A DNA stretch of 64,000 nt from Burkholderiales bacterium (lineage in GTDB: Bacteria; Pseudomonadota; Gammaproteobacteria; Burkholderiales; SG8-41), in the NCBI GenBank assembly GCA_030684405.1, contig JAUXYA010000005.1:62001-126000 (forward strand). Direction: 5' to 3'. The position numbers were made by a program, and so were the translations under genes. Under the pieces are notes generated by a model that worked only from the letters and a program-made list of their open reading frames with translations, had not been told where the DNA came from and made no database searches. Positions 8,953-16,388 of this stretch are shown here, one piece after another. The number at the start of each line of letters is the position of its first letter. The first letter of the stretch is position 1.

Positions 8953-10098
8953 TCAGGCCTTGCCCACCGTACCGGGCGGGCAGGGGGCATCGCGCGGCGT
9001 GATCTGAGCCGGACGCGCCGATTCTATGATGCCGCCGCCGATGCACACCCGGCTTTCGTAAATGACGACGGATTGCCCGGGCGTCACTGCCCACTGGTTT
9101 TCAGCGAATTCAACGACGCAGTGCGTGAACGTCGACTTTGACAGCGAACAGGCCGCGTCCTTCTGTCGGTAGCGGGTTTTCGCGCCATACACCCATTGCG
9201 TGTGCGGTGGTTCGCCACTGATCCAGTTCAGGTTGACGGCAGTCAGCTCGTCGGACAGCAGCATGGAGTGTTCGTGACCCTGTACCACGACCAGACGGTT
9301 ATTTGCCATGTCCTTGCGTGCGACATACCAAGCCTCGCCATCGCCGTTGCGGGTGCCGCCGATGCCCAGGCCCTGGCGCTGACCCAGCGTGTAGAACATC
9401 AATCCCATGTGTTTGCCGACCTTGACGCCCTCCGGCGTCACGATGTCGCCAGGGTTGGCCGGCAGGTAGCGGTTGAGGAACTCGCGGAAGGGGCGTTCGC
9501 CGATGAAACAGATCCCGGTGGAGTCCTTCTTGTCGTGGTTGGCCAGTCCCTCGCGGCGGGCGATTTCACGCACGTCGCGTTTGTACAGCTTGCCCAGGGG
9601 GAACATGGTTTTGGCGAGCTGCTGCTGGTTAAGGCGGTAAAGGAAGTAGCTCTGGTCCTTGCCGCCGTCCTCGGCCTTGAGCAGCTGGTGGAGGCCGTCG
9701 ACTTCACGCACTTGCGCGTAATGCCCGGTGGCGATCCATTCGGCACCGAGGCTCATCGCGTGGTCGAGGAAACATTTGAACTTGATCTCGGCATTGCACA
9801 GGACGTCGGGATTGGGCGTGCGTCCGGCCTGGTACTCTCTGAGAAACTCGCTGAACACGCGGTCTTTGTATTCGGTGCTGAAGTTGACGGCTTCGATTTC
9901 GATGCCGATGCGGTCGGCGACAGCAACTGCATCGACCAGATCCTGGCGGGAGCTGCAGTGTTCGTCCGTGTCGTCCTCCTCCCAGTTTTTCATGAACAGG
10001 CCGGTGACCTCGTGGCCCTGCTGCTTGAGCAGCAAGGCGGCGACGGCGGAATCGACACCGCCTGACAGGCCGACGACTATTTTCTGTTTGCGTGTCAT
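8953..10098 (-). CDS. mnmA: tRNA-specific 2-thiouridylase MnmA
   Basis: A 381-residue ATP-dependent enzyme that puts sulfur on the wobble uridine-34 of Lys, Glu and Gln tRNAs. The PP-loop motif GLSGGVDS is at residues 9-16. The catalytic cysteines lie in [12 protein letters not shown] and [12 protein letters not shown], and GHYAQV and [15 protein letters not shown] are also family blocks. It follows nudJ by 4 bp, and the order rluE-nudJ-mnmA is the same as in E. coli. The thiouridine it makes is the substrate of selenouridine synthase in selenium-using bacteria, but no such gene is seen here. Confidence 0.97.
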   Translation of the reverse strand: MTRKQKIVVGLSGGVDSAVAALLLKQQGHEVTGLFMKNWEEDDTDEHCSSRQDLVDAVAVADRIGIEIEAVNFSTEYKDRVFSEFLREYQAGRTPNPDVLCNAEIKFKCFLDHAMSLGAEWIATGHYAQVREVDGLHQLLKAEDGGKDQSYFLYRLNQQQLAKTMFPLGKLYKRDVREIARREGLANHDKKDSTGICFIGERPFREFLNRYLPANPGDIVTPEGVKVGKHMGLMFYTLGQRQGLGIGGTRNGDGEAWYVARKDMANNRLVVVQGHEHSMLLSDELTAVNLNWISGEPPHTQWVYGAKTRYRQKDAACSLSKSTFTHCVVEFAENQWAVTPGQSVVIYESRVCIGGGIIESARPAQITPRDAPCPPGTVGKA

Positions 10099-10102
10099 GG
10101 TT

Positions 10103-10561
10103 TTACGGATGGTGATGCAGCAGTTGCAGCGGGTAGCGCCGGCCTGCGAGGTAGTCCTCGATGCACTGTATCAGCAACGGGCTGCGGTGTATCTCGCGGC
10201 AGGCGCGTATTTCCGCCGCTGGCATCCACACTGCGCGCAGGATGCCGGTATCGAGCGGGCGGTCCTGCGGTTCGGAGATTTCACCGGTGAAGGCGAAACG
10301 CAGGTAGGTCACGGGTGAACCGGGCTTGCGGTGCTGGTAGACGCCGACCAGAGCGGTTGGCCTGAAGCTGCGCGCGGATTCTTCGAGGGTTTCGCGGACC
10401 ACGGCTTCGATCAGCGATTCACCTTCCTCAAGGTGGCCGGCGGGCTGATTGTAGCGGATGCCTTCGGCGGTCTGTTCTTCGACGAGGAGGAAGGCCCCGT
10501 CATGTTCGACCACCGCGGCAACGGTCACATTGGGTTTCCACTGTGCTGGTTCCTCTGTCAT
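10103..10561 (-). CDS. nudJ: Nudix hydrolase, NudJ-like
   Basis: A 152-residue Nudix-fold pyrophosphatase. The Nudix box is visible as [20 protein letters not shown], with the RExxEE metal-binding core. Upstream is [19 protein letters not shown], and further on a YLRFAFTGE strand. E. coli NudJ, which acts on nucleoside phosphates and the thiamine precursor HMP-PP, sits in the same place beside mnmA and rluE, so the symbol rests on sequence plus gene order. It is followed 4 bp later by mnmA, implying one transcript. Confidence 0.88.
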   Translation of the reverse strand: MTEEPAQWKPNVTVAAVVEHDGAFLLVEEQTAEGIRYNQPAGHLEEGESLIEAVVRETLEESARSFRPTALVGVYQHRKPGSPVTYLRFAFTGEISEPQDRPLDTGILRAVWMPAAEIRACREIHRSPLLIQCIEDYLAGRRYPLQLLHHHP

Positions 10562-10593
10562 CCCGGCATTTTATCGCCGCTAGCCGAAGACGT

Positions 10594-10620
10594 AAAAAAG
10601 GCAGGGCACGAGGCCCTGCC
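10594..10620 (-). terminator. Rho-independent terminator after the 47-residue gene
   Basis: On the minus strand a GGCAGGGC/GCCCTGCC 8-bp stem (10600-10620) is followed by TTTTTT (10599-10594). It lies about 30 bp past the stop of the small gene at 10651 and isolates it from nudJ. Confidence 0.85.
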
Positions 10621-10650
10621 TTCCCGCGGACACTGAATGCCCGAACGGTT

Positions 10651-10794
10651 CTACTTCTTGCAGTCTTTATGGTTCTTGTTCTTGGCATCCTTGCAGTCTA
10701 CTTTTGCAGCTTCTTTTTTCTCGGCGGCGAATACCGGAGCGGCAGAAACCGTTGCAAAGACGGCAGCACATGCGATTGCGAGAAACTTTTTCAT
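10651..10794 (-). CDS. Small exported Lys/Cys-containing protein, 47 aa
   Basis: A 47-residue frame with its own leader and terminator. It begins MKKFLAIACAAVFATVSAAPVFAA, a clean signal peptide. The mature part is about 23 residues, rich in Lys and Asp, with two cysteines in VDCKDAKNKN and HKDCKK. A purine-rich GGGAGG lies just before the ATG. It resembles the next small gene (10960-11118) in layout: MxK start, AAVFA hydrophobic core, an AxAFAAE-like cleavage region and a lysine-rich tail. I do not recognise a family. The Cys pair could form a disulfide in the periplasm. Confidence 0.7.
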   Translation of the reverse strand: MKKFLAIACAAVFATVSAAPVFAAEKKEAAKVDCKDAKNKNHKDCKK

Positions 10795-10910
10795 GTTTCC
10801 TCCCTTGGTGGACAAATCGCGCCCGATTTCGGTACGCGGCTCATTGCGAGCGCGGCTACATTAGCGCATGCCCATGTCATTTACAACGGAAATTTCCGGA
10901 GGGCGGGCAA

Positions 10911-10940
10911 TAAAAAAGGCAGGGCTTGCGCCCCGCCTTT
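10911..10940 (-). terminator. Rho-independent terminator after the 52-residue gene
   Basis: On the minus strand a GGCGGGGC/GCCCTGCC-type stem, with one G-U or mismatch, is followed by a run of T (TTTTTTA). It lies 20 bp beyond the TAA at 10960. Confidence 0.8.
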
Positions 10941-10959
10941 TACGAGCAAAAACGGACGA

Positions 10960-11118
10960 TTACTTCTTGTCAGCTTTTTTCTCGTCTTTCTTGTCAGCCT
11001 TGGCCGGGGCCTTTTTCTCTTCTTTTTTCTCTTCTTTCTTGGCTTCAGCAGCGAAGGCCGGGGCAACCGAAGCGGCGGCGAAAACGGCGGCGATGATGGC
11101 GGCAAACAGTTTGTTCAT
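10960..11118 (-). CDS. Small exported Lys/Glu-rich protein, 52 aa
   Basis: A 52-residue frame starting MNKLFAAIIAAVFAAASVAP with a signal-peptide cleavage site near AFAAEA. The mature part is almost only Lys, Glu, Ala and Asp (KKEEKKEEKKAPAKADKK). It has no cysteine, unlike its 47-residue neighbour, but the gene plan is the same and both have their own terminator. Low-complexity tails like this occur in envelope or metal-binding proteins, but no function can be assigned. Paired palindromes lie upstream. Confidence 0.7.
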   Translation of the reverse strand: MNKLFAAIIAAVFAAASVAPAFAAEAKKEEKKEEKKAPAKADKKDEKKADKK

Positions 11119-11137
11119 GATTCCCTCAATTAATTAG

Positions 11138-11185
11138 TGGTTGATCAACCAGGCCTTGCGGCCTTTGACCGAAATAGTCGGTCAA
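11138..11185 (-). promoter_or_regulatory. Two palindromes upstream of the 52-residue gene
   Basis: TGGTTGATCAACCA (11138-11151) is a perfect 14-bp palindrome 20 bp before the ATG. TTGACCGA-AATAG-TCGGTCAA (11165-11185) is a perfect 8-bp inverted repeat just beyond it. Either may be an operator or a leader hairpin. The regulator is unknown. Confidence 0.5.
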
Positions 11186-11331
11186 GCCGAAATAACGGGC
11201 GTGCTCGGCACTGGTTGACAGTTTCGCGAAAGATTTGTCGGTAGAAAATAAATATAAAAACAAGGGCATGCGACGGAACGCCGATAAATTCGATTTGCTG
11301 CGGCGCAGAGATTGACGTTGCATAAAATTGA

Positions 11332-11871
11332 CTACGACACCCTTTCCCAGGTTCCCGGCGCAATACCGGCAACCGTCCACGAACCGACACTGAACCGGAT
11401 CAGGCGCAAGGTTGGAAAACCTGCGGCGGCCGTCATCCGCCGTACCTGTCGGTTGCGGCCTTCGCGCAAGGTAAGGCGCAGCCAAGCGGTCGGGATGGTC
11501 TGGCGCGAACGGATCGGGGGCACCCGCGGCCACAGCCAATCCGGTTCGGACACCAGTTGGGCTTCCGCGGGTTGGGCACGGAAGTCGCTCAGGCGGATTC
11601 CCCTGCGCAGGAGTTCCAGCACCGCGTCATCCGGCGTTCCCTCGACCTGCGCGAAATAGGTTTTTGGCAGCTTGTGCCGCGGATCGGTAATGGCATGCTG
11701 CAGGGCGCCGTCGCCGGTCAGCACAACCAAGCCCTCGCTGTCGGTGTCCAGCCGGCCTGCCGGGTAGACGCCGGGTTCGTCGATGAAATCTTTCAGCGTG
11801 CGATGGCTGCCCGACGGGCTGAACTGGCAGATCACGCCATAAGGCTTGTTGAGCAAGATGACGTCCGGCAT
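11332..11871 (-). CDS. rluE: rRNA large-subunit pseudouridine synthase, RluE-like
   Basis: A 179-residue pseudouridine synthase of the RsuA/RluB/E/F family, expected to modify 23S rRNA (U2457 for RluE). It opens with ILLNKPYGVICQFSP. The catalytic aspartate motif is YPAGRLDTDSEGLVVLTGDG, and the C-terminal block is LREGRNRQVRRMTAAAGFPTLRLIR. There is no N-terminal S4 domain, as in E. coli RluE. The neighbourhood (nudJ and mnmA nearby on the same strand) matches E. coli, although the two small genes are inserted here. Confidence 0.92.
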   Translation of the reverse strand: MPDVILLNKPYGVICQFSPSGSHRTLKDFIDEPGVYPAGRLDTDSEGLVVLTGDGALQHAITDPRHKLPKTYFAQVEGTPDDAVLELLRRGIRLSDFRAQPAEAQLVSEPDWLWPRVPPIRSRQTIPTAWLRLTLREGRNRQVRRMTAAAGFPTLRLIRFSVGSWTVAGIAPGTWERVS

Positions 11872-11914
11872 GCCCGGATTCTACGTGACGGCCGGACGCC
11901 GTTCCTGCGGTGCT

Positions 11915-13540
11915 TCAGGCGGCGATGCCGGACTCCGCGGCCTGTTCCAGCCGGTCGTAGCCGGGCAGGGTCAGGAATTCGACATAGTCATCGCTGGCGG
12001 TGATTTCGTCGAACAGTTTAGCGGCTTCTCCATAGCGTCCGGCACTCCACGCCCCTTCGCCGAGTTCGCGGCGGACCCGGGCCAGTTCCTCCGGCAGCAT
12101 CCGGCGGAACATGTCGCGGGTGATCTTGCGGCCATCATCCAGCACGCCCTTGGGGCTGCGCATCCACTGCCAGATCTGCGAACGCGAGATTTCCGCGGTG
12201 GCGGCGTCTTCCATCAGGTTGTAAACCGGCACGCAGCCGTTACCGGCGAGCCAGGCGCCGATGTACTGAATGCCGACGCTGATGTTGTTGCGCAGTCCCG
12301 CTTCGGTGATCGGGGCTTCGGGCCTGAAATCGAGCAGGTCTCTGGCGCTGACGTTGACGTCCGGGCGCTGCCGGTTGACCTGGTTGGGGCCCGGCATATG
12401 TTGGTCGAAGATTTCCCTGGCGATGCCGACCAGCCCCGGATGCGCGACCCAAGTGCCGTCGCAGCCGTCGCTGGCTTCGCGCTCCTTGTCGGCGCGCACC
12501 TTGGCCAGCGCGGCTTCGTTGGCAGCAGGGTCGTTCTTGATCGGAATTTGCGCTGCCATGCCGCCCATCGCGAAGGCCTTGCGCTTGTGGCAGGTCTTGA
12601 CCAGCAACAGGGCATAGGCACGCATGAACGGGGCGGTCATCGTGACCTGGCTGCGGTCGGCGAGGCAGAATTCCCTGTTCGAGCGGAATTTCTTGATGCA
12701 GCTGAAAATGTAATCCCAGCGACCGATGTTGAGGCCGACGCAATGTTCGCGCAGTTCGTAGAGGATTTCGTCCATCTCGAAGGCGGCGAGCACAGTCTCG
12801 ATCAGCACGGTCGTCTTGATCGTGCCCTGCGCTACACCGAGCTGCTGTTGCGCCGTTACAAAAATGTCGTTCCACAGCCGCGCCTCAAGGTGGCTTTCCA
12901 TTTTCGGCAGGTAGAAGTAAGGGCCGCTGCCGCGCGCGAGGGCCTCCCTGGCGTTGTGGAAAAAATACAGCGCGAAATCGAAAATCGCGCCCGACACCGG
13001 CGCGCCGTCGACCTGCATGTGGTTTTCCATCAGGTGCCAGCCGCGCGGGCGCACCAGCAGCGTCGCGGGTTTTTCGGCCAGTTTGTAATGCTTGCCCTCG
13101 GGACTGCGGAAAGTAATCGTGCGGCGTATTGCATCGCGCAGGTTGATCTGGCCTTCGATCATGTTGGCCCAGGTCGGCGCATTCGAGTCCTCGAAGTCGG
13201 CCATGAACACGTTGGCACCGCAGTTCAGTGCGTTGATTACCATTTTGCGGTCGGTCGGCCCGGTGATTTCGACACGACGGTCCTGCAGGTCGGCGGGGAC
13301 AGGTCCGATGGTCCAGGCGCCGTCGCGGATGGCCTTCGTTTCAGGCAGGAAGTCGGGCAGGGATCCGGCGTCGAATGTGGCTTGGCGGCCGGCTCGCCGT
13401 TGCATGAGCTCCCTGCGCCGCATTTCGAATTTGCGCGCAAGTCCGGCGACAAAGGCCAGCGCTTCGGGTGTAAGGATGCTGTCGTAGCCGGTGCCAGTTG
13501 CGCCGTTCAGGGTGATGCCTTCGGGAAGGAGCTGGGCCAT
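11915..13540 (-). CDS. aceB: Malate synthase A
   Basis: A 541-residue malate synthase of the A (short) type that condenses glyoxylate and acetyl-CoA to malate in the glyoxylate bypass. Family blocks seen are [36 protein letters not shown], and [20 protein letters not shown] in the C-terminal half. [10 protein letters not shown] includes the histidine of the glyoxylate site. I chose the ATG at 13540 ([13 protein letters not shown]), because the upstream extension in this frame crosses an A+T-rich inverted repeat that looks like its operator. No isocitrate lyase is in the window. The upstream gene on the same strand is an unrecognised 458-residue protein. Confidence 0.95.
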   Translation of the reverse strand: MAQLLPEGITLNGATGTGYDSILTPEALAFVAGLARKFEMRRRELMQRRAGRQATFDAGSLPDFLPETKAIRDGAWTIGPVPADLQDRRVEITGPTDRKMVINALNCGANVFMADFEDSNAPTWANMIEGQINLRDAIRRTITFRSPEGKHYKLAEKPATLLVRPRGWHLMENHMQVDGAPVSGAIFDFALYFFHNAREALARGSGPYFYLPKMESHLEARLWNDIFVTAQQQLGVAQGTIKTTVLIETVLAAFEMDEILYELREHCVGLNIGRWDYIFSCIKKFRSNREFCLADRSQVTMTAPFMRAYALLLVKTCHKRKAFAMGGMAAQIPIKNDPAANEAALAKVRADKEREASDGCDGTWVAHPGLVGIAREIFDQHMPGPNQVNRQRPDVNVSARDLLDFRPEAPITEAGLRNNISVGIQYIGAWLAGNGCVPVYNLMEDAATAEISRSQIWQWMRSPKGVLDDGRKITRDMFRRMLPEELARVRRELGEGAWSAGRYGEAAKLFDEITASDDYVEFLTLPGYDRLEQAAESGIAA

Positions 13541-13610
13541 GAGGGTTCTCCGCGGCAAGTGGTCAGGGCGGGGGAGGCGGTTGATTTCGACATCCCGCAT
13601 TGTAAAAAAT

Positions 13611-13652
13611 GATTCTATATGCAATGTTGCATTGCATTATATATATAGAATC
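13611..13652. promoter_or_regulatory. Nested inverted repeat, candidate operator of aceB
   Basis: Outer arms GATTCTATAT (13611-13620) and ATATAGAATC (13643-13652) are exact reverse complements. Inside them lies TGCAAT-GTTGC-ATTGCA, also a perfect inverted repeat. The element is 70-110 bp before the malate synthase ATG in a very A+T-rich stretch. It probably combines a promoter with binding sites for a regulator of acetate or glyoxylate metabolism. The regulator is not identified. Confidence 0.55.
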
Positions 13653-13783
13653 ACATCCTGCCCAACTTGAGTATCCCAGTGGAATTCACTCTGTGAAAAT
13701 TGCCGGTCAGTGCTGCATCAGGGTTTGTTTTGCGATGCGGTATGCGAAGACGGGGAAGCCGGCACAACGAAAGGAATATGCAA

Positions 13784-13816
13784 AAAACACCGCCCGCAAA
13801 TTGCGGGCGGTGTTTT
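13784..13816. terminator. Strong bidirectional hairpin terminator
   Basis: AAAACACCGCCCGCA and TGCGGGCGGTGTTTT are exact complements with a 3-nt loop, ending in a T run on both strands. It lies 34 bp past the stop of the 458-residue gene (minus strand). Confidence 0.9.
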
Positions 13817-13849
13817 CGGGCCGCGCGAAGTGCGCGGCAGGGGATGGCC

Positions 13850-15226
13850 TTACTGGCTGCCCCAAGGCTTGATGGCGGCCTTGAGCTGGTTGTAGCCGTC
13901 GATATAGCGCGGGCGCTTGGCGCTGTAAATCTTGTCGAAGGTGCCCAGTTGCGCGTCCAGCCAGTCGGCGAGCTGCTTGTTGCCGGGGTTGGCGGCCTTG
14001 TAGGCCTCGTTGATCAGCACGAAGTGGATGCGCGGATCGTACGGATCCTTGGTGCCGCCGACGGTTTCGTCGCCGTTGAGCAGGCGCTGCAGCATCGCAT
14101 CGGCGGAACCGAGGGTCTGTTCGTAGATCGGTGCACCTTCCATGCGGTACATGACGCTGGTCATGTCCTTGCCGTTGGTCATCGTGAAACCCATCTCTTT
14201 CCACACATCAGCCATTTTTTTGCCGGTCTTTGCGTAGTCGAGAATGATCTGGCCCCACTTGCGCAGCACGTCCGGCGCGTCCGCCATCAAGTCGGTCAGG
14301 CGGTCACCGTCGAGGTCAGTCGAATAGACGATGCACTCGCGCTGCTCGATCATGTCGTGCAGCAGCAGGCCGAAATTGGTGTCGGAGATATGTTCGTAAA
14401 TGTCGCCGCCCCAGTTTTCCATGCCGGCCTTGAAGTCCTTCGGCAGCAGCGCGACGATGGCGTGGACATTGTCCTTGTGCTCTTCGTAGGCGTCGACCGC
14501 GTACTGGCGTTTCAGTTTGAACTTGGTGCCCTGGAGCAGCCAGCGGAAAAGGCCCGCGTTCACCGCGTCTTCTTTTGCCTGGGTCGGCTTGGTGGCGACG
14601 CGGCCGATACAGCCGCGGTCATGGACCAATTTCAGGAACAGGCGCGCGGCGTAGGCCATGCGCACGCCCGGGGTATTCATTTCGGAGTGGATGTTGCCGG
14701 TGGCTTTTTCGACCACGAATTTCTTGTTGTCCTGCGAGTAAGGCAGGCCGGGCATGAAACGTACGTTGGTGATGGAGCCGTAGGGGCGGACGTTGCAATA
14801 CACGCCGGCGGCAGTGCGCAGCGGGGCATTGGCCGTCTTGCCGGCCACGACCACCTTCTTGCCTCCTTCGTTGACCATGAAGTCGCCCGCAGTGGACCAC
14901 TTCAGGCAGGTGTAATCCATCTTGCCGAACCACTCGAGCGACTTCAGCTTCGAATCGTGGCGGAACTGGGCCATCATCGGTACTCCGAGGAAGGGCAGGC
15001 CGAGCACGTCGAGCGCCATGATGGTGCCGTTGAGCGCGAAGGTGTCGGTAAGGGCGTGAGCAACCGGGTTCACGCCGCCGGTGAAGTTGCCGCCTTCCCA
15101 GATGATGGCATCGCTGACACCGCGCGGCTGGGTCTTGGAGCGCTTGAAGACGCCATCCAGGTATTTGAAGAGGTCGCCGTTTGCTTCTTCCTGCGCGATT
15201 TTCAGCAGGTCCAGTTTTCCACTCAT
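13850..15226 (-). CDS. Unrecognised 458-residue soluble protein upstream of malate synthase
   Basis: A long, clean frame with a good ribosome site (GGAGAG 8 nt before the ATG), its own terminator and normal codon use. It has no signal peptide and no obvious membrane segment. Conserved-looking blocks include GGNFTGGVNPVAHALTDTFA, NVRPYGSITNVRFMPGLPY, and WGGDIYEHISDTNFGLLLHD in the second half. The C-terminal third has acidic patches (YSTDLDGDRLTDLMADAPDV). I do not recognise the family and assign no function. It is not isocitrate lyase, the expected partner of malate synthase, because the KKCGH catalytic motif is absent. A terminator between the two genes argues against a simple operon. Confidence 0.8.
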   Translation of the reverse strand: MSGKLDLLKIAQEEANGDLFKYLDGVFKRSKTQPRGVSDAIIWEGGNFTGGVNPVAHALTDTFALNGTIMALDVLGLPFLGVPMMAQFRHDSKLKSLEWFGKMDYTCLKWSTAGDFMVNEGGKKVVVAGKTANAPLRTAAGVYCNVRPYGSITNVRFMPGLPYSQDNKKFVVEKATGNIHSEMNTPGVRMAYAARLFLKLVHDRGCIGRVATKPTQAKEDAVNAGLFRWLLQGTKFKLKRQYAVDAYEEHKDNVHAIVALLPKDFKAGMENWGGDIYEHISDTNFGLLLHDMIEQRECIVYSTDLDGDRLTDLMADAPDVLRKWGQIILDYAKTGKKMADVWKEMGFTMTNGKDMTSVMYRMEGAPIYEQTLGSADAMLQRLLNGDETVGGTKDPYDPRIHFVLINEAYKAANPGNKQLADWLDAQLGTFDKIYSAKRPRYIDGYNQLKAAIKPWGSQ

Positions 15227-15429
15227 TTCTTAACTCTCCGTTCGAATAGGGTCTTTCAAGTGATCGGCTCGTAATCGCGATCGGAAGGGGCGCTCCGGAG
15301 GCAGATCTCCGCCGGAGGCCATGACCATCTTGCCTGTGACAATCTGCATGCTGGCCAAGGTGCGGATTATCGCATTATTTGTGTGGCCCCGGCACCGGCG
15401 GCAATGGTCGGATCAGTCTGCCGCGCCAG

Positions 15430-15461
15430 AAAAAAACCCGCAGGACCGGTGGTCTGCGGGC
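15430..15461 (-). terminator. Rho-independent terminator of the cold-shock gene
   Basis: On the minus strand GCCCGCAGACC and GGTCCTGCGGG can pair around a short loop, followed by TTTTTTT (15437-15430). It lies 54 bp beyond the stop at 15515. Confidence 0.85.
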
Positions 15462-15514
15462 TTAGTCCGGCAGAGCCGCCGGCATTTCTGCCGGGCGGCG
15501 GGAATATCACAGCT

Positions 15515-15718
15515 TCAGGCTGCTTGGATGTTAGAAGCTTGTTTGCCCTTCGGGCCCTGGGTGACTTCGAAAGACACTTTTTGACCTTCTTTCAGCGTCT
15601 TGAAGCCGTTCATCTGGATTGCGGAGAAGTGAGCGAAGAGGTCTTCGCTGCCGTCATCCGGAGTGATGAAGCCATAACCCTTGGAGTCATTGAACCATTT
15701 CACAGTACCAGTTGCCAT
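15515..15718 (-). CDS. Cold-shock domain protein (CspA family)
   Basis: A 67-residue single-domain RNA/DNA-binding protein. RNP1 is KGYGFITPD and RNP2 is [10 protein letters not shown], and the protein opens [17 protein letters not shown] as CspA-type proteins do. I chose the ATG at 15718; the frame stays open upstream into the leader. The leader is long, as in cold-shock genes whose mRNA structure is temperature sensitive. Probably an RNA chaperone; which paralogue it is cannot be told from one locus. Confidence 0.96.
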   Translation of the reverse strand: MATGTVKWFNDSKGYGFITPDDGSEDLFAHFSAIQMNGFKTLKEGQKVSFEVTQGPKGKQASNIQAA

Positions 15719-16037
15719 ATGCCTGCCTTGAGAGAAAAGCGGATGGGCTCCGCGATTTGTTCGAGTTCCAAGGATCGCACCGGCCAAACATGAGGTACTG
15801 CGCTGGTCTTGCGATAAAACCTGAACCCCAACACCCGACTGCTTTCTAGGATATTTGCCGGTGAAAGTCAAGCGGAGGCAGGAAACCGGGCTTCCGGGCG
15901 GTTTTCCTCCTGTATTCCGCTACTTGAAAAATTCCCCATTCAGGAGAAAATAGGTTTGCAGCGGGCGCACTACGGCCCGCAGCGGCCCGGGGCGGATGCC
16001 CTGGCTTTTTGAAGCAGGCAAGGCTCAATGCAAGCGC
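15719..16037. other. Divergent control region between the cold-shock gene and clpS
   Basis: 319 bp without a supported gene. It should contain the cold-shock leader and promoter (minus) and the clpS-clpA promoter (plus). An imperfect inverted repeat, AGGAAACC with GGTTTTCCT, lies near 15880-15912. I see no RNA gene. Confidence 0.5.
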
Positions 16038-16346
16038 ATGGCAACCAGGCAGCGTGAAGACACCGTCCTCGAGGCGAAACGTACCAAGACCAAGCCACCA
16101 CCGATGTTCAAGGTGTTGCTGCTGAATGACGACTACACGCCCATGGATTTCGTCGTCAGCGTCCTGCAGCGGTTTTTTTCCCTGAGCCGGGAACAGGCAA
16201 CCCAGGTGATGCTCAAGGTCCACCGCGAAGGCATGGGGGTCTGCGGTATATTTCCCAGGGATGTTGCGGCAACCAAAGTCGAGCAGGTAAAGTCGTACGC
16301 CAAGCAGCACCAACATCCGTTACAGTGCGTAATGGAAGAGAACTGA
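16038..16346 (+). CDS. clpS: ATP-dependent Clp protease adaptor ClpS
   Basis: A 102-residue adaptor that binds N-degron substrates and hands them to ClpAP. The family core is seen in [20 protein letters not shown], the [16 protein letters not shown] loop and the ending [10 protein letters not shown] chose the ATG at 16038 ([12 protein letters not shown]), which matches betaproteobacterial ClpS; an in-frame ATG at 15996 would add 14 residues. clpA follows 42 bp downstream, the usual pair. Confidence 0.97.
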   Translation: MATRQREDTVLEAKRTKTKPPPMFKVLLLNDDYTPMDFVVSVLQRFFSLSREQATQVMLKVHREGMGVCGIFPRDVAATKVEQVKSYAKQHQHPLQCVMEEN

Positions 16347-16388
16347 GTAACAGCGGTCTCAATCCCCAACAGCCATGATCGGACAACC

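Larger units (their letters stand above)
13541..13849. other. Intergenic region upstream of malate synthase
   Basis: 309 bp without a supported gene. It holds an A+T-rich nested inverted repeat near the aceB start and a long hairpin terminator near the stop of the unrecognised gene. Small frames crossing it have no family signal. Confidence 0.6.

Noticed and set aside
11846-13612. 588-codon plus-strand frame
   Set aside because: Antisense shadow of malate synthase with no recognisable domain.
13700-15274. 524-codon plus-strand frame
   Set aside because: Antisense to the 458-residue gene; that gene has a ribosome site and terminator, this frame does not.
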